The notes under the pieces were generated by a model. The model searched no databases. It was not told the DNA's origin and saw only the letters and a list, made by a program, of their open reading frames with translations. Below, piece by piece: positions 24,801 through 36,800 of a stretch of 64,000 bases of DNA. The position numbers and the translations under genes are program-made. Within the stretch, counting starts at the first letter, position 1; every line of letters begins with the position of its first letter. The DNA is from Corythucha ciliata. Taxonomy: Eukaryota; Arthropoda; Insecta; Hemiptera; Tingidae. The stretch is taken from NCBI GenBank assembly GCA_038030265.1, contig CM075937.1, positions 40,590,198-40,654,197 on the forward strand, given 5' to 3'.

Positions 24801-27800
24801 CAGAAACCTGCAATTTCATTGCTGAAATTTTAATTTTGTTACTATTGCTCCAGAAGAGAAGAATATGCAATTTTGTGCCTATTTATTTTCCGAAATATTC
24901 AATCTTCCGACTATTTATTCTTAAAAATTTGTTTTTTGTGCTTCAAAACTTGAAATTTCGTGGCTATTTAGCCCTAAAACTTGCGCGGCTAATAGTTCAC
25001 GAAACTTGCAATTTCGTGTTATTTAGGAACTAAACTTTCTACAGGGAAAACTGGACCGTTCTGGAATCAGCCAGTTTTATACTGAGAAATGGTCAATACT
25101 TGAATTGCTCGCTTGATAAGTGCGTGGGACTGATTAGGAGTTTCACGGTTAATAGTAATTTTTAAACGATTGCGCAGAGTGAATATTTTCCTATTTAAGT
25201 GTCGGTTGTAGAGAGGGGGGGGGTAGGAATACGTTTTTCGATGCTTTAAAACTTTTTTCCCTCTGGACTAACTTTTTTCCTTTCCCAAAAGACCGTAGAT
25301 TTGCTATAGGCTTTTCGTTTCGCGGCGAGAGTGAAAGGATTTTTGAGGAAGAGCGATAACGCGTTAAATTACCAAAACTGACATTTTAGTCGTTAGGGGG
25401 GCTTCCAACTGTAAGACTCGTTGAAAGTCCCGGCATTTAGTGGCCCCCGTCTCACCATCATCACCCACAACCATTCTCCTGCCTTTCTACCATCCGTGCC
25501 AAACTTCGGGATGTCCTGTCACCCTCTCACTGACTATTACTCTCTCTCTCACTCTCTCTCTCTCTCCTCCGTTTCCGTCACCTACACACACCACACTATT
25601 CACGCAAACGGCCGGCCACTCACTTCATTTTAAAAGTGGACAGGTCTTTGCCTTCACGGCTATTAGTTCAATTATGTAAATTTGTACGCGAACTGAGGAA
25701 ATTTGTGGATGAGTGGGTGGGGGAAATCACATTTCTCACTCAAACAACCCCGCGAAAAGGAAAGAAACATGGAGAAAATTTCGCCTTTTTAAAAGGGAGT
25801 CGCATAGTTTCTTTCCCCTCCTCGTAAAACGCAGGATGATAGCGATTAAATATGAAACAGGCTCTCAGGAATGTTCTGAAAAACAAGGACGACGAGTAAT
25901 TTAGAAAAGAAACTTTTAATTTCGGTCCTCGCAGTTTCTACCCCTCATTATATCGTTCTGGAGAGAATTCGCGAAGTGCCCCGAGGGTAGCACCCGCTCG
26001 CGGATATCTACAGGACGCTTCGAAAAGAATGTAAAAAAAAAAAAAAAATGACGAATCAAATTAGATGCGATGAAACGTCAGACTAGTTCACTATAATCGG
26101 AAAAGACAATGTCGGACGTTATGAAATTATGAGGCTATTGTTCTTAGGAAAGTTCATCGCACTTTACCTGCAATGTACCGACAGTTGATCTTAACTTCTG
26201 CAACGTATGGAGAGGATGAATAGGATGGGGGGGGGGGTGACGGCAAAAACGTTTTACTTCCTGATGGTGTTGAGTGCGGGCAGAAAAGAATCGACATTCT
26301 TAAAGTCTTCGCGAGATGAATAATTAAATTTAAGACAAAGCTGCGGTTTTTTAAAAGCCTCGTGAAAGTATGAAACACTTTTTATCGTGATTCTAGGCGT
26401 AATTAGTTTGAAGAGCATAGAGAAAGGCTCGACCTGTTATTAGCATTAATTTTTATTCCATCCAGGTCGAACCAATAACTCGAAGTTGGTGAGCCCCCCT
26501 CTATATAAATCAAATTACCAATCTTTTCCTTCATTTTTTTCCCCGCTCGGTCTTCCTCCTCCACTGCGGATCTTGGGCCCATAAAAAATGATCTCATCCA
26601 GTAAAAAGGGTTGCCGTAGAATCTGTATAGGGTGTTTCGACTTCACGTTGCAAAAAATGTATAAGTTGATGGATGGGGGAGTGTATTCCACTTTTTGGTT
26701 TTCCTCAATTTGACGGATCTCAAAAATATGTCAAACATTTAGAATGGGCGAAGGATCATTTCTATTGCTCTTTTTTATTGCATTTTGTTCTCGTAATTAA
26801 AAAGGCTGTAAGACACATTGTCTAACGGTATATTCATGCTTTCTCTCTCACACACGCTCGCTTTATCTCTTATTCTTTTTCTCAATTCACATCATTTCCG
26901 ACTTCGAGACAAACGATATGACGTGCCTAAAAGCCTCCGCGTGCCATTATAGGAAAAAACGAAACAAACGTTAAAAAAAAAACGAAAAAACTTCGTTGAG
27001 ACGAGGAAAAACGACAGCAGTTGGTGGGAAAGGAGGCATTCCCATACGTGTTAACAGTCCGCATAAGTGGTTGAAAAATGAAGGAACGAATCTATAGACT
27101 GAAAAATTGTACAAGTTTCAGGCCTTAATACAACGAGTTAATACAGAAGGAGTAGGGGGGGGGGAGCTGATTCGATTAATTAAAAAGTTATTGGTCACCC
27201 AGTTTCATTCAATTTTCAGTTGAATGACCGAGTGTTTTTAAAGCGGGCAAATCGATTTGTCGCGCAGTCATTTCCAGGCAAGTACGTGCTGGTTGTGTTT
27301 CTGCCGATTAACTCCTGGTGCCAATTCTGGCCAGCGTGGTTGCCACAACATTTCCCCACCGCACCTATCGTATACGAGCAAAATTTTGCTGGTTCGGCCC
27401 CTTCATCAAAGCCCGAGTTTTGCGGATTATTCGCATCACAGAACCCAATTTGAAGGGTTTAACTGACTCAAAAATCCGATTTCGATGGTTTGACTCCATA
27501 AAAAGCCAATTTGGCGAGGGTTGACCGATTCCAACATCACCGGTTGTCAGGAATGGACTCAGCCACGAACCGCGAATTGGCTTTAGTTTTAGCCACAAAT
27601 CAGCGCTTTGCCGCCATTATTTCCCGTGAATGAGCCCTTTTTCATCCACTTTATCCACGAAATAAGGTTTTTCTCCATTTTAACTGTGAGTAAGGGTATT
27701 ATCTGTATTATGAGGGTTTTTATTAGCGGATTTTCTTAGTTTTAGCCCAAGAACTAGCAGGTTTTAGCCACATATTTTAGCCGCAAATTATTTCTCAATT

Positions 27801-30800
27801 TTAGCCGAGCAACCGCTTTCCTGACTATTAGCTAAAAATTAGTGGATTCTCTCGAATCGAAGTTTAGCCGCGAATAAGCGGGTTTTCTCGAGTATAGCCG
27901 CGATTTATTCGTCAATTTTTAGCCGAGATTTAACGATTTTACTAAATTTTAGCAATGAATTCGCGGATTTTCTCAAATTGATCCATGAATCCTTCTTTTA
28001 ACCCATTTGAGCCGCAAATTAACGCTTTTCTCGTGTTTAGCTGCGAATTAATAAAACTCAGTATTTCGGTAAACCAGTAAACAGATGTTATAAACCTCGT
28101 TTCTCTAGTAACGCAGAGACAGGGAGGGGTGGAATTTTACTTAATTACAGAGAAATATACTTATTTACAGGTTTACAGGCTGATTATTTGAGTACCCCTA
28201 TTGCTTTTTAAAAATAAACTTTACCCGTGAATTAGCGATTTTACTCAGTTTCAGCCATGAATTAGCGAGTTTTCTCAAACATATTTGCGAATTAGCGTTT
28301 TTCCTCCAATTCAGCTTCGAATATTTGGCTTTAGTTCAATTCAAGCCGTCAATTAGTGGGTTTCCTAAAATGGATCCACTAATGGGGAACTTGCACATTT
28401 TTCAATCACTGGTTTTTCTTGAAAAGGGATCTTCAACAAGGCAATTGCCCACATTAAACATTGAAGCAATCAAGTTTTTTTTTTTTTAAATCGAATTTTT
28501 AAAAATTTTGAGTGGGGGGTTTGATTACGTCAAAGGGCAGTTAATGAAATGGATGGTGTTGAGAAGAAGGGGGAAGACGCGTTTTCTGGGGTTTAATTTT
28601 TCTTGTTATTTGTAAACAAAACATTTTAGAGATTCCTCAAATGCTTCAAAACTGCACATTGACGTCATTTTCCCCTCGCAACATCCATCCCCTCCTGAAG
28701 AACTTTGAAATTTATTTGAAAATCACCAGACGCACCAATCGGGCTGCAACTACCGTTCATATCCTTGTCCGCATGTGCCATTTCCCCATTAGCGATCCCC
28801 AATTTTAGCCGAGAATTAGCGAGTTTTAGACACGCTTTGGCGTTTATACACGATTTAGGTCGTAAATAATACAGCTAAATTTTAGCTGTAAATTAGAGGG
28901 TTTCCTAAAATAGATCTCTTAATTAGCATTTGTCCTCAATTTTAACTTAGAATTAGCGGGTTTTAGCTGCGTTCATATCCAATTTAGGCCGTGAATAAGC
29001 GTTGTTCTAAATTTTAGCCGTGAATAAGTAGAATTTTCTCAATTTTAGCCTTGATTTATTTCTAAATAGCTAATATTAACGCTCTTTGACTGTATTTTAT
29101 AGCAATGCATTTGCGGGGTTTCTGAAATTGCTTGACGACTCTTCGTTTTCACCCATTTTAGCCGCAAATTAGCGCTTTTCCCCAATTTTAGCTACAAATC
29201 GAGACTTGCCCTGAATTTTAGCACTTTGTATGACTTTGAGCCATTTTTATGACTTTTTTCATTATTTCTACTGCGAATTCAGCGGGTTTTCTTTTCTTGA
29301 ATGAATCCACGGATTAGTGCTTTTTCTCAGTTTTAGCGCGAATTATTTTCCAAATCTACGGCCAATTAGCCGATTATTCTCTCAAATTAATCTATGAATC
29401 AGCGTTTTTCCTTAAATTTAGCCGCGAATACCAATTTTCAACCGTAAATTGGGGAGTTTCCTAAAATGGATCCTTTAATTAACGTTTGTCCTCAATGTTA
29501 GCCACGAAGTAGCATTTTTGTCACTTTTAATCATGCAAATTAACACTTTTCCTCAATTTTAGTAACAAAGTGGACTCAAGAAACCGCGAATTGGTGTTTG
29601 GCGTTTACTCAATATTACCTAAACCTGCAGCTGAGCAACTGTTTGCTTCTATTTCGCCATTTTACCTGCAATTTTTCTCCAATTGTAGCCGCGAGTTAGT
29701 GGCATTTTTCTTCTATTTTAGCCGCAAATTATTATTTTTTTCTCACTTTTTTCAAGCGGGTTATATTAGAATTTTTTCTCTTTTTTAGTCAAGAATTTTC
29801 CTCGAGAAATCATGTATTGGCGTTTGATGAATATTAGCTGAGCCTGCTGAGTGATTGCTTTCTTCTGTTTCTCCATTACAGCTGCGAGTGAGCGCTTTTT
29901 CTCAATGTTAGCCGCGAATAAGCGATTTTTTGCAATTTTTAGCCGCGAGTTTACTACAGATAGTGATTTTTTTTGGCTTTGTGCTGTGAATTAAAACTTT
30001 GCTGTTTTAACCGCTATAATATTAACGCTTTTTATGGATCCCTGAGTTAGCGCTTACCCTCAATTTTAGCCGCGGGTTAGCGATTTTTTCTTGCCAATAT
30101 TAGCCGTTAACTAGCACTGTTTTTCAATTTTATTCATGTGGATTAGCATTTTTTCTCAGTTAGCCATGAAGTTGTCTCGAGACACCGCGAATATTAGCTG
30201 AGCGCTGAGCCTGCAGTTGAGCGATTGTTTGCTCCTATTTTTCCATTTTAGCGGCGAGTGAGCGCTTTTACTCAGTTTTAGCCGTAAATCAGCGGGATTT
30301 TCCAATTTGAACGAATTATCTCTTCTTCGCTACTTTAGCCTCTAATACTAACGCTTTTATGTATCCTCAAGTTAGCGTTTGTCCTCAACTTAAGTCGCAA
30401 GTTCACGATTTTTTTTTCCAATTTTAGCCGCGAAGTAGCACTTTTTTCATTCATATTCATCTGAATTAGCACGTTTTCTTAATTTTATTCACGAAATTGT
30501 CTCGAGAAACCGTGAATTGGCGTTTGATCAATATTAGCTGAGCCTGCTGAGCGATTGCCCGCTCATTTTTCTAGCCATTTTTTTTTTTTTTTTTTTTCAA
30601 TTTTTTAGCTTTTGTAATTAACAAAAAGAAGAAAATTGAGATGAACCAAAATTATTTTCGTGTTGGCACTGACGGATTCAAATATCACTGGTCTTGCCAA
30701 CTCAAAAAGCCAATTTCGCCGGGTTAACTCAATTAATAATGCTATTTCACGGGTTTGTGCCGCCTGCACAATTTGACCATTCTGCGGCAGATTGCGTCGT

Positions 30801-33800
30801 TCAAAACTGCCAATTTCGTGGGTAATGGTTCCCGAAAGTGGAATTTTGTGGCTATTATTATCCTCAAAAAGTCACAATTTCGTGGGGTTTAGCACTAAAA
30901 CTTCAACTTCGAAACTCGTGTTTTCGCGGCGGTCGAGAACCCAACGCGAGCAGTTCTAGCTCAGGTTCTTATATACCAAATATTCGCGGTTTCGGCTAAT
31001 TCAATTAGCAAATTTCACCTTTGGTGCCCTGAAAAAAAAGCTTTCACGAGTTAAAATCCTTCAAAAACAAAATTTTGTGGGCTGCTCTTCTTCCAAGCCA
31101 AAATTTTGTGGATCTGGTTCGTTTCGAGAACACGATTTTGCAGGTTTTTGGCCAGTTGAAAACCAATTTCATTGATCGTCTCGCCCAAAAAACCAATTTC
31201 GTGAGTTTTGGCCCCACTCGAAAAGGCAAGTTGGTGGGTCCGGTTTCTTCAAAAATTAAGGTCCGATTTCACCAATTTCTTAAACCACGATCAACAACTA
31301 ATCACGATTACAATGTGAACACTTGTATCAGAATTCATGTGGGTCGCCATTGGCAATGGCAACTAATCGCCATCAACTTTAAACGAGATCAATTTTGTTG
31401 GGGGAAATGGGCCTAAAACCCATTTCCGAACGTTTGGGTTGCCTCATTCAAGTAAACAATTTTGATGTCTTTGCTGGTTGAAAAAATCAATTTTGTGGAT
31501 TTAGCTCTTTCAAACCCTCAAGTTACGCGGTTTTGGCTGTTGAAACTTCACTATGGGTTTCTCCAATTCGTCCTTTTGACTCTCAAACGGTGAAACAGTT
31601 TCCCTACAACCTTAAAGGCCTTTGAAAGCGAAAGATTTCCCCCCGGGCAACCGAATATGTTCCTGATGAAGCGTCAAAAACAGTCAAGGGGCCCTATAAG
31701 CTGCAATTTGTTGATTGATTAAGAGCAGATTCATGCAAATTAAGTTTTATAAGAGAAATCTTGAGTGGTGAAGCCTTTGTATGAGAGACCCCCCGCTCCT
31801 CACCCACCAATCATCACTTAAGCTATCACTGTCAAAAATCTCTATAAAGGTCGTCGCCTTTTGAAATCAAGCGTAATCATCCTCCTTGGCTACAGTTCAA
31901 TACTGGACGGTGTCGGATAATAAACAGTGGTCGTCCTAAAGCAAACTAATTCTAAGAAATTGAATGATCTCAAGGGGAATAAACTATTGTTAGTCATTGG
32001 AATCGGGTGTTCCAGGGGGGTGGGGGTACTCTTCAAGCGCACCATTCTCTCCCGATGGTATAGAGAGAAGGCCGGATCTTGGGATAGACAAATTGAAAGT
32101 ATATTCCTTTAGGATTTATACATCACTAAAAGGTGGTGAGCCGCCTCAGATATAAGTCAATCGTTAATTGTCGGTAAAGAGAGAGAAAATCGATCCAATT
32201 AACGCCCCGGAAAAGCAGTTACTTTTGATCATTAAAGAAAACTTTTTTATTACGTCCTTATCCTGCTTGAAGTCCGCGAGGGCTGAGGAACTTTGTGTAT
32301 TCAAACATTTTTTTTCTTTTTAAATACGGTTTATCTTGTTTTGACAGAGCCCAGAAACTGGACGGTGGAAGAGGTCGAAACGTGGCTCGCCTGGAATTTG
32401 GCCCAATTCAGTCTTCCTTTGAACATTGTACAATACTTCAAAATGTCCGGCCATTCCCTCATGGCTTTAACTGAACAGGACTTCCAGCAAAGAGCACCCG
32501 AGGTAAGTTTAAACTAAAAATAAAAATGAAATCTCGTAACATTCAGGGGATCTAATCACTTTTTCTGTTAAAAAACAAAACAATTAACACCTTATTAGCC
32601 CGTTCTATATCCATGAAGGGGTTATTCCATTTTAAACCCTTCCTATATATAAATACTGAGTAAAAAAAGAAGCTGACGTCAATTCGGGTGAAAGTGTTTT
32701 AAGTGGCACTCTGTGAAGGCATGAGGAAAGAGCTTATGAAGCGGGGTGAGTGGTGGGGCCGGGGTTGTGGTAATTTCGATTGCGACCATTCCCTTTGAAG
32801 ACGATCTTCGCAAGTAAAGAGAAGACTTGCATTATAGTCACAGAACAATCACGAGAATTCGCCGACCAGTATTGTACACAATCATACACGCACATGTTCT
32901 TGTACTGTGGGAGGAAGCAACGCAATACAAATTTTATATTGAAGGTAAAACGGTAAAACGGCAAAAAGGTAAAACGGCCTTGAGTTCCACCTCAATTAGG
33001 AGCATCCCAAAAAGAGATCAGGCATTCCAGGCACGGTTACCAATAATTTTCTTCTCAAAGAGCTTCAGGAATTGGGTTGGGTGAGGAGGGAGATTAATGA
33101 AGGGAACAGAAAGAGGCGATATTTTCAAGCTTAATATGTAGCTGTAAGGGGGGGGGGAGAGGTTACTTGTTTTTAATTTGATTCGTTCTGCGTTTTTTTC
33201 TCTCTCAATCACTCTCTCTCTCTCTCTCTTCCTCTCATAAAACTACATTCTCATTCGTAAACACTGCTATACCTAGAGCTAACAATCACAGAGCGGCCTT
33301 GAAGCGTGTTCATCGCGGTGCGCGCCTATCGGGGAGGAGGGGGGGGAAATTGCAGCCAATTTCATTCCTCCCAACCCGTCCCTATATCATTCCATCTCGC
33401 TGTTCTTTAAAAGCAACTTTGAAAACTGAAATCCAGTGAATGTTTTTTACTCTCTTCGACCTCCAATCAGGGCGCTTTCTTCTTTTTAACTCGCACTTTC
33501 TCTCCAAGAAGGGAAGGCTTCATCGACCGTCCTCAGCACCCCTCACTCGCCCCTATCCCGCCGCTTCTCACTGACACCTTGTGTCACCCCCTTGTGAACG
33601 TGCTTATAGGCGTTTCACGCTTGTTTTGAGACGCAATAGGCGAATGATCAACAAAATAACGATAAATTAAAGGGCGGAAAGTATATAAGGGGAGATTCGT
33701 TAAAAATTGACTTGATGTAATGCGTTACTATAGGCTCTTTCGAGGATGACCGAGTTTTTTTTTATTTGTTCGACATAGTTGTGCTGTTAACAATGCGATA

Positions 33801-36800
33801 ATTAAAAGGATGGGACCAACTAATAGTTAATTTCCAAAATTTGTGATGTTCAACCACTGGCGTCTGCAATAACGTAACGACTCGATTTTAGGGTAACGGA
33901 CAAAACCACCTGCAGTTTTGAGCCTGACAGTCTGTTCCAGTAGGGGTAAAATTGATAAAGTTTCCGTACGGTTTGAGTTTTCCGTTATGAAGCGGGTATA
34001 ACGCAATTTTCGAGTAATTTTTTTGTCTGATACTGAAGAAAAGTCACTCTTTCACCCACTGGAAATTGGATGAATAATGGGATAAACTTCATGAGAGAGT
34101 GCGCTTACCTTTCGGGGAGAAAATAGTGTTTTTGTTCAGGCCCTGCAGAGTGGCTGAGTTCGTTCGAGGTCGTCTCTCATGTCCAGGTATCTTCTGCTGA
34201 GTTCGATTCCCCTGCAGGCTGGATCATTTGAGCAAAGGTCAACTTAATGTGTAAAAATTTGTTAATAAAAGTAAAGTGTGTGCTCTCACCCTCGCTCATG
34301 ACACCTTAAAGGTTGTTGGACGTAAAACTCCGTTGGTTTACCAACGATTACTGGTGTTTTGTTCGGTGGCGGTGGTGGACCTAGACGTACACCTGTAACA
34401 GGGCTTGGGGCATAAATCTCTACAGGAGGCCCACAGTATATGACGCGTGATGGACCCAAGAAATAAAATGCTGTACTGAAGTCTTCATATAGTTTGTTGT
34501 TCTGTTTAATGCAAGAAAAACATTCTCTATGGTCAAAATTCCAGTTATTTGAGAGGCTAAACTATTTTTTCTTAGGTGAAAATTGACAAATTAACCATGC
34601 AGTTTTTGGTCTCAGAAATTCAGTTTCCTAGAAAAATTCGCTGAACTTGAGACCCAAAAATGTCCATTCGACGGATATTCCTTCAGTAATTCACCGCAAT
34701 ATTTAGCTTCAAATCATGTGATTTTTGAGTTTTTTCATCAAGCTTTAGGCGTTCTCGGGGGCGGCTTAACCCATGGGGAAGCAGCCACTTAAAAAAACAG
34801 GTCCCAAAACTTACTCATTTCGCAGAAGTTATAAGAACAAAATCTTGTAATTTCGCTGAAATTATAAGACCCACAATTTGCATTTTCGAAAAAAATGTTG
34901 TGGTAGCAGGTGGCCTGGGTATCCTCTGCCGCAATATAGGCCCAAAAATTGGCAATTTTGGTAAAAATTAAGACTCTGAATCTGAACTGGAAAAATTCAC
35001 TGAAATCAAGCCCCTAAAATGTCCATTATGGGGTATTCACTGCGATATTTAGCTCCAAATGATGTTAATTTCGCGGCTGTTCGTGAAGCAGCCAGTGGGA
35101 GAAGCAGCCACATAAAAACAGGTCCCGAGACTTGCAAATTTCGCAGTCATTAAGAACTAAATCTAGTCATTTCACTGAAATTAGGATCAGACACTTCCTT
35201 TATTTCTTACGGAGAAAGCAAAAATTGAAACCCAAATTAAGTTATACAAGTCTTTGAAATTACGACCCAAATCTTCCTGTTTCGTTGTTGAGCCACAAAA
35301 CTTGCAATTTCGCAAAAATTGAAACCCAAATTAAGTTATACAAGTCTTTGAAATTACGACCCAAATCTTCCTGTTTCGTTGTTGAGCCACAAAACTTGCA
35401 ATTTCGCAAAATTTGAGAACCAAATTTTTGTAATTTCTAATTTCGCTGAAATCAAGACCCAAGACTTGGGTATTAGTTGAAATTAAGCCAGAAATTTGCA
35501 TTTTCACATAAATTAAGCCCAGAAACATGCATTTTCGCAGGAGTTAGGACACGAAAGTCCAAAGTCACACTGCCACGAATTTTCGACCATGGAACTTCCA
35601 ATTTCTACTGCCACCTTCCTCAGGATCTGTCGCCACAAAAAAAACCATAAAATTTAAAATGCCGTTTAAATTAAAACTCAAAGACCTCAGAAAAAAAAAG
35701 TCCCTGAAACTTGCAATTTCTCGAATATTTGTGCCAGGAAACATCAAATTTGTCAGATATTTGCCCCCGAAATGATACAATTTTGCTGGGGGCACGCGGT
35801 GCGGCGTATTAGGTCGGTCGTCCACTGGAAGCGTTTTCGAGCGGCGCTACAACGCGCGGCAACGAGCGTACATCCCAAAGCCTCAAATTAAATGTGACAT
35901 CGTCCACTGCAGGCTTAGCAGCAGTGAATTCAATTTATGTCTTTTTGTATGTACTGTTGATGTCACTCGTTGTAGCGCGTTGTAGCGTTGCTCGAAAACG
36001 CTTCCAGTGGACGACCGGTCTTAGGCTTGTCAGCGTATAACGCGGGTAACGGCGAGGAGTTCGGTCTTGGCTGGCAAGCCCGGTGTTCGAGCACACAAAA
36101 AACAACTTCAAACTTGCAATTTCCCAGATATTTAGCGCCAAAACTTGCAATTTCTCCGAAATTAAGGGACCCTGTGACTTGCGATTTTGTTGAAATTTAG
36201 ACCCAAAACTTGCCTTTTTGCAAGAATCAAGGTCCGAAACTGTCAATTTCGTTTATATATTCATCCAGGAAAGTTGTAAATTCACTCATATTAAGGCCGG
36301 AACATGCAAACTCATTCAAGTCTATGTTTTCAAATAAATTTGAGTTCAAATTCACAGTTAAGGGCGCAGTCACGACGGGTTTGCCATAGAAGCTCACGCC
36401 AAAAAGTCCCTGAAACTGGATGACTCGCTAAAATTAGAACGTAAAACTTCCAAAATCGTGAATAATCAAGCAGGAAAATTGAAATTTCGTGGATATTTTA
36501 CCTTTAAAATATTGCAATTATTTGGCTGTTCGTCAGAACATAAACTTGCATTTTGCACGATATTTATAGGCCCGAAGCTTAGACTTCCGCGGATACTTAG
36601 CCCCAATTAACGTAATTAAGTAATTTAGCGTTTTTTCTCCATTTTACATGTGAATTTAGCCTAAATTGAAATTCTTTCATAAATTTTAGCTCCGAATTAG
36701 CGCTTTTTCTCAAATTTATTGGAAGATTAGCAATTTTAATAATTTTACCTGCAAATTAGCATTTATTTTTTACTTTTTGCGTTGAGTAAGCGCTTCTTCT

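Noticed and set aside
35935..36246. 103-residue - strand open frame
   Set aside because: It spans the right half of the 35812-36020 MITE and F3 repeats.
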